This document shows positions 1 through 8,382 of a stretch of DNA of 64,000 bases, piece by piece (the stretch's first letter is position 1; every line of letters starts with the position of its first letter). The translations under genes and the position numbers were made by a program. Where the stretch lies: positions 124,001 to 188,000 of the forward strand of contig CALCVP010000031.1 of assembly GCA_937907705.1 (NCBI GenBank). Direction: 5' to 3'. The notes beneath the pieces were generated by a model that did not search any database, was not told the DNA's origin, and was given only the letters and a program-made list of their open reading frames with translations. This DNA is from an uncultured Prevotella sp. (lineage in GTDB: Bacteria; Bacteroidota; Bacteroidia; Bacteroidales; Bacteroidaceae).

Positions 1-648
1 AAGTTTACCGGTTATGAGGTTCTTTGCAATGATACCGCGTGCACGGCCATCGATAATAACGAGGTCTTCCATCTCATAACGGGTATAGAGAGATACGCGA
101 CCGGTCTGCACTTGCTTGCTTAATGCCGAGTAAGCACCGAGCAACAGTTGCTGACCTGTCTGTCCTTTAGCATAGAAAGTACGTGAAACCTGTGCGCCAC
201 CGAAAGAACGGTTAGCGAGCATGCCACCGTATTCGCGTGCGAAAGGAACGCCCTGAGCCACGCATTGGTCAATGATATCATTAGAAACTTCAGCCAAACG
301 GTAAACGTTAGCCTCGCGAGCGCGGTAGTCGCCGCCCTTCACTGTATCGTAGAAGAGGCGATATACAGAGTCGCCATCATTTTGGTAATTCTTAGCTGCA
401 TTGATACCACCCTGTGCTGCGATAGAGTGAGCACGGCGTGGTGAGTCCTGAATACAGAAGTTAAGAACGTGGAAACCCATCTCACCGAGTGAAGCGGCAG
501 CGCTGGCACCAGCCAAACCTGTACCTACAACAATGATATCGAGCTTCAGTTTGTTTTTAGGGTTCACCAAGCGCTGGTGAGCTTTATAGTTGGTCCATTT
601 CTCAGCCACTGGGCCTTCAGGTATTCTTGAATCAATTTGTTTAGCCAT
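1..648 (-). CDS. sdhA: Fumarate reductase/succinate dehydrogenase flavoprotein subunit (5' part, cut by window edge)
   Basis: Catalytic FAD subunit of the membrane-bound succinate:quinone oxidoreductase; in anaerobic Bacteroidales it normally runs as fumarate reductase at the inner face of the membrane. The 216 codons present start MAKQIDSRIPEG and hold the dinucleotide-binding motif GTGLAG (residues 42-47) and HSIAAQGG with His74, the residue that carries covalent FAD in this family. The reading frame is open to base 1, so the rest (about 430 residues expected) lies left of the window. It follows sdhC after 43 bp and is presumably co-transcribed with it; the iron-sulfur subunit is expected further left. 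Family assignment is firm; the physiological direction is inferred. Confidence 0.95.
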   Translation of the reverse strand, partial: MAKQIDSRIPEGPVAEKWTNYKAHQRLVNPKNKLKLDIIVVGTGLAGASAAASLGEMGFHVLNFCIQDSPRRAHSIAAQGGINAAKNYQNDGDSVYRLFYDTVKGGDYRAREANVYRLAEVSNDIIDQCVAQGVPFAREYGGMLANRSFGGAQVSRTFYAKGQTGQQLLLGAYSALSKQVQTGRVSLYTRYEMEDLVIIDGRARGIIAKNLITGKL

Positions 649-691
649 AACCTTATTATATATTATGTATTATGTATTACTTAATGTTGAA

Positions 692-1381
692 TTAGCAGCA
701 ACCTGCGCAAAGACTGGGAGCGCATCCTACTGCAAATGCGAGTACGACAACGAGGAAGCCCAGCATAAGAAGAGTAGAGTAAACGATACCTATTACCTTC
801 CAGCGGTTAAACCACACTTTACCATTCCATCCGAAGGTCTGTATTGCGCTCCAGAATCCGTGTGAGAGGTGGAACCAGAGGGCTACCAGCCATACGATGT
901 AAAGCACTACATAGACAGGATTAGCGAAGGTGTCCTTGATGTAAGCGAAGCCGTCTGCGGGGTCATGAGCCACGGTAATGCCGGTAAGCTCGGCAAACAT
1001 CATGTTGTACCAGAAGTTGAAGAGGTGGAGCAAAAGTCCCAACACTACAATGATACCCAGCACAAGCATGTTTTGTGATGCCCACTCTACGCCTTTAGGA
1101 CGTGCTGTAACAGCATAGCGCTCAGTGCCGCGTGCACGGCGGTTCTGCATAGTAAGCAAGAACGCATAGATGATGTGAATAACTGCCAGGGCAGCAAGGC
1201 CTACGGTAGCTACCAGTGCATACCAGTTTGCACCAAGGAATTTACAAACCAAGTTGTAAGCCTCTCCTGAAAAAAGAGCAACTACGTTCATTGACATGTG
1301 GAACGTCAAGAACAGGATAAGTGCAATACCTGTAACAGACATTACTACTTTCCTTCCAATGGATGAGTTACATAACCACAT
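692..1381 (-). CDS. sdhC: Succinate dehydrogenase/fumarate reductase cytochrome b subunit
   Basis: Membrane anchor of the complex, of the b558 family found in Bacteroidetes and epsilon-proteobacteria. The 229 residues show five hydrophobic segments (about 12-36, 55-77, 105-127, 153-172 and 195-218) with histidines suited to heme ligation (H28, H68, and the WFHLSHGFW stretch near 167-175). It exchanges electrons between the quinone pool and the flavoprotein/iron-sulfur pair. First gene of a minus-strand operon running into sdhA; a promoter on this strand lies about 130 bp upstream. The C-terminus is cysteine-rich (CAPSLCAGCC), a small oddity. Length is normal for the family. Confidence 0.92.
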   Translation of the reverse strand: MWLCNSSIGRKVVMSVTGIALILFLTFHMSMNVVALFSGEAYNLVCKFLGANWYALVATVGLAALAVIHIIYAFLLTMQNRRARGTERYAVTARPKGVEWASQNMLVLGIIVVLGLLLHLFNFWYNMMFAELTGITVAHDPADGFAYIKDTFANPVYVVLYIVWLVALWFHLSHGFWSAIQTFGWNGKVWFNRWKVIGIVYSTLLMLGFLVVVLAFAVGCAPSLCAGCC

Positions 1382-1513
1382 AAATGATTGAAATTTAATT
1401 ATTTAGTTAATTTAATTGATAATAATTTCGCTCTTTAAAGTTAGTTGTATTACAAAACACTTAGAGTCATTGAAATACCCAATTTTAGGTATATGAACGT
1501 CTCCAAGGGACTG

Positions 1514-1544
1514 CAAATATACTCTATTTTAGCGATAAATCAAA
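1514..1544 (-). promoter_or_regulatory. Bacteroidetes-type promoter for sdhC-sdhA
   Basis: On the minus strand TTTG (1541-1544), 19 nt, then TATATTTG (1514-1521): a full match to the -33 TTTG / -7 TAnnTTTG pattern of the Bacteroidetes primary sigma factor. Transcription should begin near 1508, giving a leader of about 125 nt. The 327-bp gap between sdhC and mnmG otherwise holds only AT-rich sequence and the diverging mnmG promoter. Confidence 0.75.
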
Positions 1545-1547
1545 GCA

Positions 1548-1582
1548 TTTGTTTAAAAATCCAATTTTATTTCTTAATTTTG
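1548..1582 (+). promoter_or_regulatory. Candidate promoter for mnmG
   Basis: TTTG at 1548-1551 and TAATTTTG at 1575-1582 on the plus strand. The 23-nt gap is longer than the usual 19-21, so the -7 element is the better-supported half. It diverges from the sdhC promoter; the leader would be about 120 nt. Confidence 0.45.
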
Positions 1583-1708
1583 TGGCCGAAAAGTAAGGGT
1601 TATTAAGGATTGTTACGCAAATCATGTTTACAAATTCTATTCTATATTATAGGTGGAGGCATGACAGGAAGTCTTCTTTTGAGACTGTTCTTTAGTAACC
1701 TCACATAA

Positions 1709-3601
1709 ATGAAAAAGAACGATTTGAATATGCTTCTTAATTATGATGTCATTGTGATTGGCGGTGGGCACGCTGGGTGCGAAGCGGCTACGGCTTCTGC
1801 CAACATGGGTGCCAAGACTTGCTTGGTAACCATGGACATGAACAAAATAGCACAAATGAGTTGTAACCCGGCAGTTGGTGGCATAGCCAAAGGCCAAATA
1901 GTAAGAGAGATTGATGCCTTGGGAGGACAGATGGCACGCGTTACAGACGCCACAGCCATACAGTTCAGGATGCTCAACAGGTCGAAAGGGCCTGCTGTAT
2001 GGAGTCCAAGAGCACAGTGCGACCGCGGCAAGTTTATATGGGAGTGGCGCTCGGTGCTCGACCGTACCCCTAATTTGGACATTTGGCAAGATCAGGCCGA
2101 CGAGCTGATAGTGGAGCGCCAAGAGGCCGTAGGCGTAAGAACCATCTGGGGCGTTGAGCTGCGAGCCAAATGTGTGGTGGTAACAGCGGGCACGTTTCTC
2201 AATGGCTTGCTGCATATAGGCAGGCACCAGTTGCCTGGCGGACGCATAGCAGAGCCTGCCGTGGAACACTTTACAGAGAGCATTACCCGACACGGCGTAA
2301 CCAGCCAGCGCATGAAAACAGGTACACCTGTGCGTATAGACCTGCGCTCGGTTCATCTGGAAGAGATGGAGGTACAGGATGGCGAAGCCGATTTCCATCA
2401 GTTCAGTTTCATGGGCAAGCACCGCGTGTTGAAGCAACTTCCTTGCTGGACTTGCTACACCAACAAGGAGGTACATGCCACGCTGATGAGCGGCATTGCC
2501 GACTCCCCGCTCTACAATGGACAGATAAAGAGCATCGGTCCGCGCTACTGTCCTTCCATCGAGACCAAGCTAATGACCTTTCCTGACAAGGATCAACACC
2601 CCCTTTTCTTAGAGCCTGAAGGCGAAGACACCAACGAGATGTACCTCAACGGTTTTTCGTCAAGTATGCCTATGGAGGTGCAGTTGGCTGCACTGAAGAA
2701 GATACCTGCCCTGAGAGACGTGAAGATTTACCGTCCCGGTTATGCCATTGAATATGACTTCTTTGACCCTACACAACTTTATCACTCATTGGAATCAAAG
2801 ATTATCAAGAACCTTTTCATGGCAGGACAAGTAAACGGAACCACAGGTTACGAGGAGGCTGGAGGCCAAGGAACCCTGGCCGGCATCAATGCTGCGCTGA
2901 AATGTGGCGGAAGCGAGCCGTTTATCCTGCACCGAGATGAAGCTTATATAGGTGTACTGATAGACGACTTGGTAACGAAAGGTGTGGACGAGCCGTACCG
3001 CATGTTTACCAGTAGGGCTGAATACCGCATCTTGCTACGACAGGATGATGCCGATGCCCGGCTGACCGAGAAGGCTTACCGCTTAGGTTTGGCTACTCAG
3101 GAGCGTTACGATTGGTGGATGGAGAAGAAGCAAGCCATGGAGCGTATTATCCATTTCTGTGCCACCACTCCTGTGAAGCCACGCGACATCAACAGTCTAC
3201 TGGAAACCATAGGCACCACTCCTTTGCGTGAGGGTTGCAAGCTAATAGACTTGATAGCCCGTCCACAAATCAACCTTCAAAATCTCTCTACCATGATACC
3301 TGCACTGAAAGAAGTGCTGGATGAACCTGCCAACAGAAAAGAGGAGATTGCCGAAGCTGCGGAGATAAAGATGAAATACAAGGGCTATATAGAGCGTGAG
3401 AAGATGGTAGCCGACAAGATGCACCGTTTGGAGAGCATCAAGATAAAGGGGCACTTCAAATATAATGAGATGCAACAGCTCTCTACCGAGGCACGACAAA
3501 AGCTCACCAAGATTGACCCGGAGACCTTGGGACAGGCCAGCAGAATACCAGGTGTATCACCCAGCGACATCAATGTGATGTTAGTACTGATGAACCGCTG
3601 A
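1709..3601 (+). CDS. mnmG: tRNA uridine-5-carboxymethylaminomethyl modification enzyme MnmG (GidA)
   Basis: FAD enzyme that, with the GTPase MnmE, installs carboxymethylaminomethyl on U34 of tRNAs reading split codon boxes. The 630 residues match the usual length. N-terminal Rossmann motif VIGGGHAGCEAA (about residues 16-27), the family signature SCNPAVGGIAKGQ near 51, a second conserved region AGQVNGTTGYEEAGGQG near 372, and the GidA-associated C-terminal domain ending GVSPSDINVMLVLM. Start taken at 1709; an in-frame ATG at 1730 (MLLNYDVIV) is a possible alternative because the first seven residues are poorly conserved. A perfect parS-like site follows 9 bp after the stop codon. mnmG is often near the replication origin in bacteria. 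Confidence 0.97.
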   Translation: MKKNDLNMLLNYDVIVIGGGHAGCEAATASANMGAKTCLVTMDMNKIAQMSCNPAVGGIAKGQIVREIDALGGQMARVTDATAIQFRMLNRSKGPAVWSPRAQCDRGKFIWEWRSVLDRTPNLDIWQDQADELIVERQEAVGVRTIWGVELRAKCVVVTAGTFLNGLLHIGRHQLPGGRIAEPAVEHFTESITRHGVTSQRMKTGTPVRIDLRSVHLEEMEVQDGEADFHQFSFMGKHRVLKQLPCWTCYTNKEVHATLMSGIADSPLYNGQIKSIGPRYCPSIETKLMTFPDKDQHPLFLEPEGEDTNEMYLNGFSSSMPMEVQLAALKKIPALRDVKIYRPGYAIEYDFFDPTQLYHSLESKIIKNLFMAGQVNGTTGYEEAGGQGTLAGINAALKCGGSEPFILHRDEAYIGVLIDDLVTKGVDEPYRMFTSRAEYRILLRQDDADARLTEKAYRLGLATQERYDWWMEKKQAMERIIHFCATTPVKPRDINSLLETIGTTPLREGCKLIDLIARPQINLQNLSTMIPALKEVLDEPANRKEEIAEAAEIKMKYKGYIEREKMVADKMHRLESIKIKGHFKYNEMQQLSTEARQKLTKIDPETLGQASRIPGVSPSDINVMLVLMNR

Positions 3602-3610
3602 GACGAGGGC

Positions 3611-3626
3611 TGTTTCACGTGAAACA
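3611..3626. promoter_or_regulatory. parS: parS centromere site (perfect 16-bp palindrome)
   Basis: TGTTTCACGTGAAACA is identical to the widely conserved ParB-binding parS sequence and perfectly palindromic. It lies just after the mnmG stop codon in a 344-bp gene-free stretch (3602-3945) that otherwise holds purine-rich GGAGA-type sequence. Expected role: ParB loading and origin segregation. Confidence 0.85.
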
Positions 3627-3945
3627 AATTGCGCTGCTTTTATTGAACCAAAACTGTGAAAAGCGCTGATAAACGGTAAGATACGGTTAGAGTAACCAGT
3701 GGAGATTAAACACTGTTTCCGGAAAAGCCGGTCGATGAACAGAGCCGTTTGAAAAGGAGACAAGCAGGAGACGGAGAGACGGTTGCAGAGCAACATTCCC
3801 ACTCTATCCGCCAAGCTGCAAAGCAATAGCGGAGATATGGAGAAACTGTGATCACCTAACAGCTTTGCCACAACGACACAGCAGGGCGATGAAAGCGGAG
3901 AGATTAATCAACAGGCAATAACAAAACATACATATAACTCAAACA

Positions 3946-4476
3946 ATGAACAACAAGACATTAATGGAAAATCTGAGATGTATTCCTGATTTTCCGCAGA
4001 AAGGCATCAACTTCAGAGATGTAACTACCCTATTCAAGAACCCTGAATGCTTGCAGATCATGGAGGATGAACTGTACGACATCTACAAAGACAAGGGCGT
4101 AACCAAGATTGTGGGCATAGAAAGCCGTGGTTTTGTGATGGCTTCTGCATTGGCTGTCAAGCTGCATGCCGGTGTCGTATTGTGCCGCAAGCCCGGCAAA
4201 CTGCCGGGAGAAACCGTACAAGAGAGCTACACCAAGGAGTATGGTACCGATACGATAGAGATACACAAGGATGCCATCACGCCCGATGACATCGTAGTAT
4301 TACACGACGATCTCTTGGCTACAGGCGGCACAATGAAGGCTGCTTACGATTTGGTAAAGAAGTTTCACCCCAAGAAAATCTATGTTAACTTTATCATAGA
4401 GATTACAGACGAGGGCTTGCATGGCCGCGACCTGTTCGACAAGGACACAGAGTTGTCCACTCTTCTTACCGTGTAA
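3946..4476 (+). CDS. apt: Adenine phosphoribosyltransferase
   Basis: Purine salvage: adenine plus PRPP gives AMP and pyrophosphate, in the cytoplasm. The 176 residues are typical. The PRPP-binding motif VVLHDDLLATGGT lies at residues 117-129; GIESRGF at 58-64 and the flexible-loop region RKPGKLPGETVQESY at 81-95 are also family hallmarks. Stands alone between the two parS-like sites and is followed at once by a strong hairpin terminator, so it is probably monocistronic. Confidence 0.96.
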   Translation: MNNKTLMENLRCIPDFPQKGINFRDVTTLFKNPECLQIMEDELYDIYKDKGVTKIVGIESRGFVMASALAVKLHAGVVLCRKPGKLPGETVQESYTKEYGTDTIEIHKDAITPDDIVVLHDDLLATGGTMKAAYDLVKKFHPKKIYVNFIIEITDEGLHGRDLFDKDTELSTLLTV

Positions 4477-4500
4477 CATTCGGCTATCATTATACAGCAG

Positions 4501-4541
4501 GAGCAGGACAATACACAAAAAGCGTGTGTATTGTTCTGCTC
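4501..4541 (+). terminator. Intrinsic terminator after apt
   Basis: Stem of 17 bp with one G-U-type mismatch (4501-4517 against 4525-4541), 7-nt loop, then TTTATTT. Begins 24 bp after the apt stop codon. Confidence 0.8.
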
Positions 4542-4849
4542 TTTATTTATATTTAATTTCAAAACGCCCTACCATTCATTTGCAAATATCCTATTATATC
4601 GTCTCTATTCTGATGAAGCATCAATCAAGGAGAGTGTAAGAAGAGCGAAACAAGACAAGGCGAGCTACCTTTCTTGCTAATCTACAAGCACTGATAAGGT
4701 ATACGCTTTCTCATGCAACACTCTACAATAAAGCGCCACTTTAAAGCGTTATCATTATGAAGTTCCACTCCGTTTTCAAGTTCGCTTGTCTACAAGCACT
4801 TGTCTTATCATCAGCAACACGCCATCTTTCCGCTACACTCTAGCCTCAC

Positions 4850-5110
4850 ATGGAGAGAGGTCTACAAGGAGAGCAAAGCTTACCGCCTTTCAAATGCGCT
4901 GCAGAACAAGGTGTCAAGGAGAGACAGGCAGGGAGATATCAGGCAGCAAGGAGAAGCAACGTCATCTGAGAAAAGAAGAAACAGCACATCAGGAGAGGAG
5001 AATAAAGGTATCAGGAGAGGGAAACTGAAAACCTCAGGAGAGGAGACACACAAGCAGGAGAAGCAAGGAGAAACTTGGCTAGGAGAGTGGAGAGCTTTGC
5101 TAACAGGAGA
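4850..5110 (+). repeat. Purine-rich AGGAGA repeat tract
   Basis: The 745-bp apt-uvrC gap contains no convincing gene. Its second half carries many AGGAG(A/G) motifs on the plus strand, e.g. at 4867, 4917, 4949, 4991, 5013, 5036, 5056, 5066, 5081 and 5105. Several are spaced 20-25 bp apart. Open frames across it translate to low-complexity Arg/Glu/Gly/Ser peptides with no family resemblance. It ends about 60 bp before the second parS-like site. Confidence 0.6.
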
Positions 5111-5166
5111 GAGTCTACTCCCCTGTAAAGCCGAAGCCACAAGGGGTATGGAACTTCGGAGATTAA

Positions 5167-5182
5167 AGTTTCACGTGAAACA
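5167..5182. promoter_or_regulatory. parS: parS-like site (15 of 16 bases)
   Basis: AGTTTCACGTGAAACA matches the 16-bp parS consensus except for the first base; the inner 14 bp (5168-5181) are a perfect palindrome. It lies 40 bp before the uvrC start and about 1.55 kb from the first site. Two sites in 1.6 kb fits the clustering of parS near origins. Confidence 0.75.
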
Positions 5183-5222
5183 TTAAAGTTTGAACACACT
5201 ACTAATTAAGCAGTTACGAGCT

Positions 5223-7058
5223 ATGACTAAAGAAGAAAATGAAAAACGGCTGGCCAAGCTAAAAGCTATTGTAAGCAATCTGCCTAACAAGCCTGGCAGC
5301 TATCAGTACTACGATGAGAGCGGAACCATTATTTATGTGGGCAAGGCCAAGAACTTAAAGAACAGGGTCTCGTCTTACTTCCACAAGGAGGTGGACCGAT
5401 ACAAGACCAAGGTGCTGGTAAGCAAGATTATGAACATTACCTACACCGTGGTCAACACCGAAGAAGATGCCTTGCTCTTGGAAAACAACCTCATCAAGAA
5501 ATACAAGCCCAAATACAACATCTTGCTAAAAGACGGAAAGACGTATCCCTCTATCTGCGTTACCAAAGAGTATTACCCACGCATCTTCAAGACGCGTACC
5601 ATCAACAAGAAATTTGGCACTTTCTTCGGTCCTTACAGTCATGTGGGCACCATGTACGCCCTGCTCGACTTGATAAAGAAGCTCTATAAGCCGCGCACTT
5701 GCAGGTTTCCGCTTACGAAGGAAGGCATAGAGCAAGGCAAATATACGCCGTGCTTGGAGTATCACATACACAACTGCAAGGGTCCATGTATCGGCAAGCA
5801 GAGTTATGAAGACTATCAAGAGTGCATAGCACAGGCACGGGAGATACTGAAAGGCAACACTCGCGAACTGCAAAAATCACTGTTTTTGAAGATGCAGAAG
5901 TTGGCAGAAGAGCTGCGCTTTGAAGAGGCCGAAGAGATAAAGCAGCAATATCTGATGCTGGAAAACTACTGTTCCAAGAGCGAAGTGGTAAGCCATACTA
6001 TCAACAATGTGGACGTATTCTCGCTTACCGACGGTGAAAACACGGCATTTATCAACTACCTGCATGTTACCAACGGCAACATCAACCAGTCGTTCACTTT
6101 TGAGTTCAAGAAGAAGCTTAATGAAGACAACGATGAAATCATGCAAATCGGTATCTTGCAAATACGCGAAAAATTGGGCAGTAACTCGCGGGAAATCATC
6201 GTGCCGCAGCCTATCTCGCTGCCCATAGAGGGCGTAACGGTTACGGTGCCACAGCGTGGCGACAAGAAAACGCTATTGGACTTGAGCATCATGAACGGCA
6301 AACAATACCGGTTTGACCGCTTGAAACAGGCGGAAAAGCTCAATCCTGAGCAGAAGGCAGTGCGCCTGATGAAAGAAATTCAGACAGCACTGAAACTGCC
6401 CAAGCTACCGTATCAGATAGAAATGTTTGACAACTCCAACATTTCGGGCACCGATGCCGTGGCAGCATGTGTGGTGTTCAAGAAGATGAAACCGAGCAAA
6501 AAAGACTACCGCAAGTACAATATCAAGACCGTAACAGGTCCTGACGACTATGCCTCCATGCAGGAAGTGGTAAGACGGCGCTATGGTCGCATGAAAGAAG
6601 AGGGCACCCCTCTGCCCGACCTTATCATCACTGATGGCGGCCAAGGACAGATGAGCGTGGTAAGAGAAGTGGTAGAAGACGAGCTGCACCTGTCTATTCC
6701 CATTGCGGGTTTGGCCAAAGACGACCGCCACCGCACCAACGAACTGCTCTATGGCTTTCCGCCTGTAGTGGTGGGCATGAAGACCGACAGCGAGCTGTTC
6801 AGGCTGCTCACGCACATGCAGGATGAAGTACACCGCTTTGCCATTACCTTTCACCGCGACAAGCGCAGCAAGCATCAGCTGCACTCTGCACTTGACGATA
6901 TAAAAGGTATCGGACCCAAGACAAAGGAGCTGCTGCTGCAACATTTCAAAACTGTCAAGCGTATTCGCGAAGCTTCTCTTGCTGACCTTTCCGCCGTTAC
7001 GGGTTCTGCCAAGGCGCAGATAATAGCTACGCATTTCCAGTCTGCCGACAAGCAGTAA
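5223..7058 (+). CDS. uvrC: Excinuclease ABC subunit C
   Basis: Endonuclease of nucleotide excision repair; makes the 3' and 5' incisions around lesions marked by UvrAB. With the ATG at 5223 the protein has 611 residues. N-terminal GIY-YIG nuclease domain (GSYQYY near 25-30, IIYVGKAKNL near 36-45), UVR motif (LRFEEAEEIKQQY) around 210, central RNase H-like 5' nuclease domain containing DGGQGQ, and C-terminal helix-hairpin-helix (KGIGPKTKELLL...). The frame extends upstream to a TTG at 5190, but the ATG fits the family start better and keeps the parS-like site outside the gene. Followed by a hairpin terminator. Confidence 0.96.
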   Translation: MTKEENEKRLAKLKAIVSNLPNKPGSYQYYDESGTIIYVGKAKNLKNRVSSYFHKEVDRYKTKVLVSKIMNITYTVVNTEEDALLLENNLIKKYKPKYNILLKDGKTYPSICVTKEYYPRIFKTRTINKKFGTFFGPYSHVGTMYALLDLIKKLYKPRTCRFPLTKEGIEQGKYTPCLEYHIHNCKGPCIGKQSYEDYQECIAQAREILKGNTRELQKSLFLKMQKLAEELRFEEAEEIKQQYLMLENYCSKSEVVSHTINNVDVFSLTDGENTAFINYLHVTNGNINQSFTFEFKKKLNEDNDEIMQIGILQIREKLGSNSREIIVPQPISLPIEGVTVTVPQRGDKKTLLDLSIMNGKQYRFDRLKQAEKLNPEQKAVRLMKEIQTALKLPKLPYQIEMFDNSNISGTDAVAACVVFKKMKPSKKDYRKYNIKTVTGPDDYASMQEVVRRRYGRMKEEGTPLPDLIITDGGQGQMSVVREVVEDELHLSIPIAGLAKDDRHRTNELLYGFPPVVVGMKTDSELFRLLTHMQDEVHRFAITFHRDKRSKHQLHSALDDIKGIGPKTKELLLQHFKTVKRIREASLADLSAVTGSAKAQIIATHFQSADKQ

Positions 7059-7127
7059 ACAATATGCGGTCTGCAAGCACAGGCAAAACAGCTGCTTATA
7101 GCTGTAAACAGGCATTTTCAACGGCTG

Positions 7128-7164
7128 CAAAAGGAGTGTTTTTCATGCAAAAACGCTCCTTTTG
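7128..7164 (+). terminator. Intrinsic terminator after uvrC
   Basis: 16-bp stem (7128-7143 against 7149-7164) with one G-U pair and a 5-nt loop; A-rich and T-rich ends make it look bidirectional. Lies 70 bp after uvrC and 46 bp before dtd. Confidence 0.7.
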
Positions 7165-7209
7165 TTTGGCTATTACCTTGAAAAGCTCTACCTTTACACA
7201 CAAAAAGGC

Positions 7210-7662
7210 ATGAAGATAGTTATACAGCGCGTAAAGCATGCCTCTGTAACCATTCACCAGCAGTTGAAAGACAGCATACAGCAAGGCTATCTTATCCTGT
7301 TGGGCGTGGCAGAAGGCGACACCTCAGCAGAAGTAGACTGGCTGGTAAAAAAGGTCATTGGTCTGCGCGTGTTCGACGATGAAAGCGGTGTTATGAACCG
7401 CTCTGTCACCGACATTGGCGGGCAAATAATGGTTATCAGTCAGTTTACCCTCTTGGCATCTTACAAGAAAGGAAACCGCCCGTCATGGATACATGCTGCC
7501 CGCCACGAGGTATCTATCCCCCTCTATGAAGAGTTTTGCACCAAATTACAGCAGCAGTTGGGCAAGCCGGTTGCCACAGGCGAGTTTGGAGCCGACATGC
7601 AGATAGAACTGCTCAACGATGGCCCGGTAACCATCTGTATGGACACCAACCACAAGGAATAA
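7210..7662 (+). CDS. dtd: D-aminoacyl-tRNA deacylase
   Basis: Cytoplasmic proofreading enzyme that hydrolyses D-aminoacyl-tRNA (and Gly-tRNA-Ala). The 150 residues from the ATG at 7210 match the family exactly: MKIVIQRVKHASV at the N-terminus, the catalytic SQFTLLA motif near residue 80, and NDGPVTI near the C-terminus (the Gly-cisPro cross-subunit motif is the GP here). The frame is open 48 bp further upstream, but the family start is MK-V-QRV, so the later ATG is used. Confidence 0.95.
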   Translation: MKIVIQRVKHASVTIHQQLKDSIQQGYLILLGVAEGDTSAEVDWLVKKVIGLRVFDDESGVMNRSVTDIGGQIMVISQFTLLASYKKGNRPSWIHAARHEVSIPLYEEFCTKLQQQLGKPVATGEFGADMQIELLNDGPVTICMDTNHKE

Positions 7663-7721
7663 CCGCTTTGCATAGCCCACAGCCTACGGACAGGTGCATG
7701 AGGCTGTCCTGCTGCCACGGC

Positions 7722-7825
7722 AAGATCTGTGCTTTCGGTGCTGCAATTGCAGTGCTTTCGGCTGGTGAAAGCACTGTTATCGGCGTCTGATTGCACTGCA
7801 ATCGGCAGACCATAACACTGCTATC
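7722..7825. repeat. 22-bp dyad-repeat array A (5 units)
   Basis: Units centred at about 7729, 7752, 7774, 7796 and 7818. Each is an imperfect 15-bp dyad around GCA-N-TGC, e.g. GATTGCACTGCAATC and GAAAGCACTGTTATC, separated by 7-bp GG-rich spacers. Lies in the 273-bp gap between dtd and the MazG-like gene. Same family as the arrays at 15.1, 26.0, 44.8 and 62.5 kb. No coding potential. Confidence 0.75.
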
Positions 7826-7935
7826 GCAACCATGCCCTGTACAGCATCCCATTCGCTTATATGTTTTAGACGCATGGCATAGGCAAAAACCATGACTATC
7901 TATACTAAAAACCTACCCGTAAAACAACCTTTATT

Positions 7936-8286
7936 ATGAACAAAGACATCACACTGAAAGAAGCACAGGAGTTAGTGGACCACTGGATCAAGACCTATGG
8001 CGTGCGCTATTTCAGCGAGCTTACCAATATGGCATGCCTCACTGAAGAGGTTGGCGAACTGGCCCGCATCATCTCTCGCAAATATGGCGACCAGAGTTTC
8101 AAGGCCGGCGAACCGCAAGACCCTGCCGACGAGATGGCTGATGTGCTGTGGGTGCTGCTCTGCTTGGCCAACCAAACAGGCGTAGACCTTACCGACGCAT
8201 TGCGCCGCAACATGGAAAAGAAGACGCAGCGCGACAGCCAACGCCACAAAAACAACCCGAAATTGGCCGGTAAAAGCGGCAAATAA
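7936..8286 (+). CDS. MazG-like nucleotide pyrophosphohydrolase
   Basis: Predicted all-alpha NTP pyrophosphohydrolase (MazG/dUTPase superfamily), which hydrolyses NTPs or dNTPs to monophosphate and pyrophosphate as house cleaning. The 116 residues hold the metal-binding signature EEVGEL (about 36-41) and the paired DEMADVLWVLLCLAN (about 64-78), the EExxE...ExxD arrangement of the family. Substrate cannot be told from sequence. Sits between dtd and deoC with short gaps and the same strand, so partial co-transcription is possible. Confidence 0.85.
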   Translation: MNKDITLKEAQELVDHWIKTYGVRYFSELTNMACLTEEVGELARIISRKYGDQSFKAGEPQDPADEMADVLWVLLCLANQTGVDLTDALRRNMEKKTQRDSQRHKNNPKLAGKSGK

Positions 8287-8382
8287 CGGTGTTTTTTTGC
8301 CATTTACGGGCATTGCAAGCCGTAAGCCTTTACAATCCGTTACAGCATTTACAAAGAAAGCAACAATCAAAAAACAACGATA

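Noticed and set aside
4786..5186. Open frames of 80-128 codons in the apt-uvrC gap
   Set aside because: Low-complexity Arg/Glu/Ser/Gly translation from AGGAGA repeats, several overlapping frames, no family resemblance, and one overlaps the parS-like site.
5190..5222. TTG start for uvrC
   Set aside because: An ATG 11 codons later fits the family start, and the extension would begin just after the parS-like palindrome.
7722..7825. CRISPR array
   Set aside because: Units are degenerate dyads with 7-bp spacers and a 22-bp step; there are no unique spacers of CRISPR length and no cas genes.
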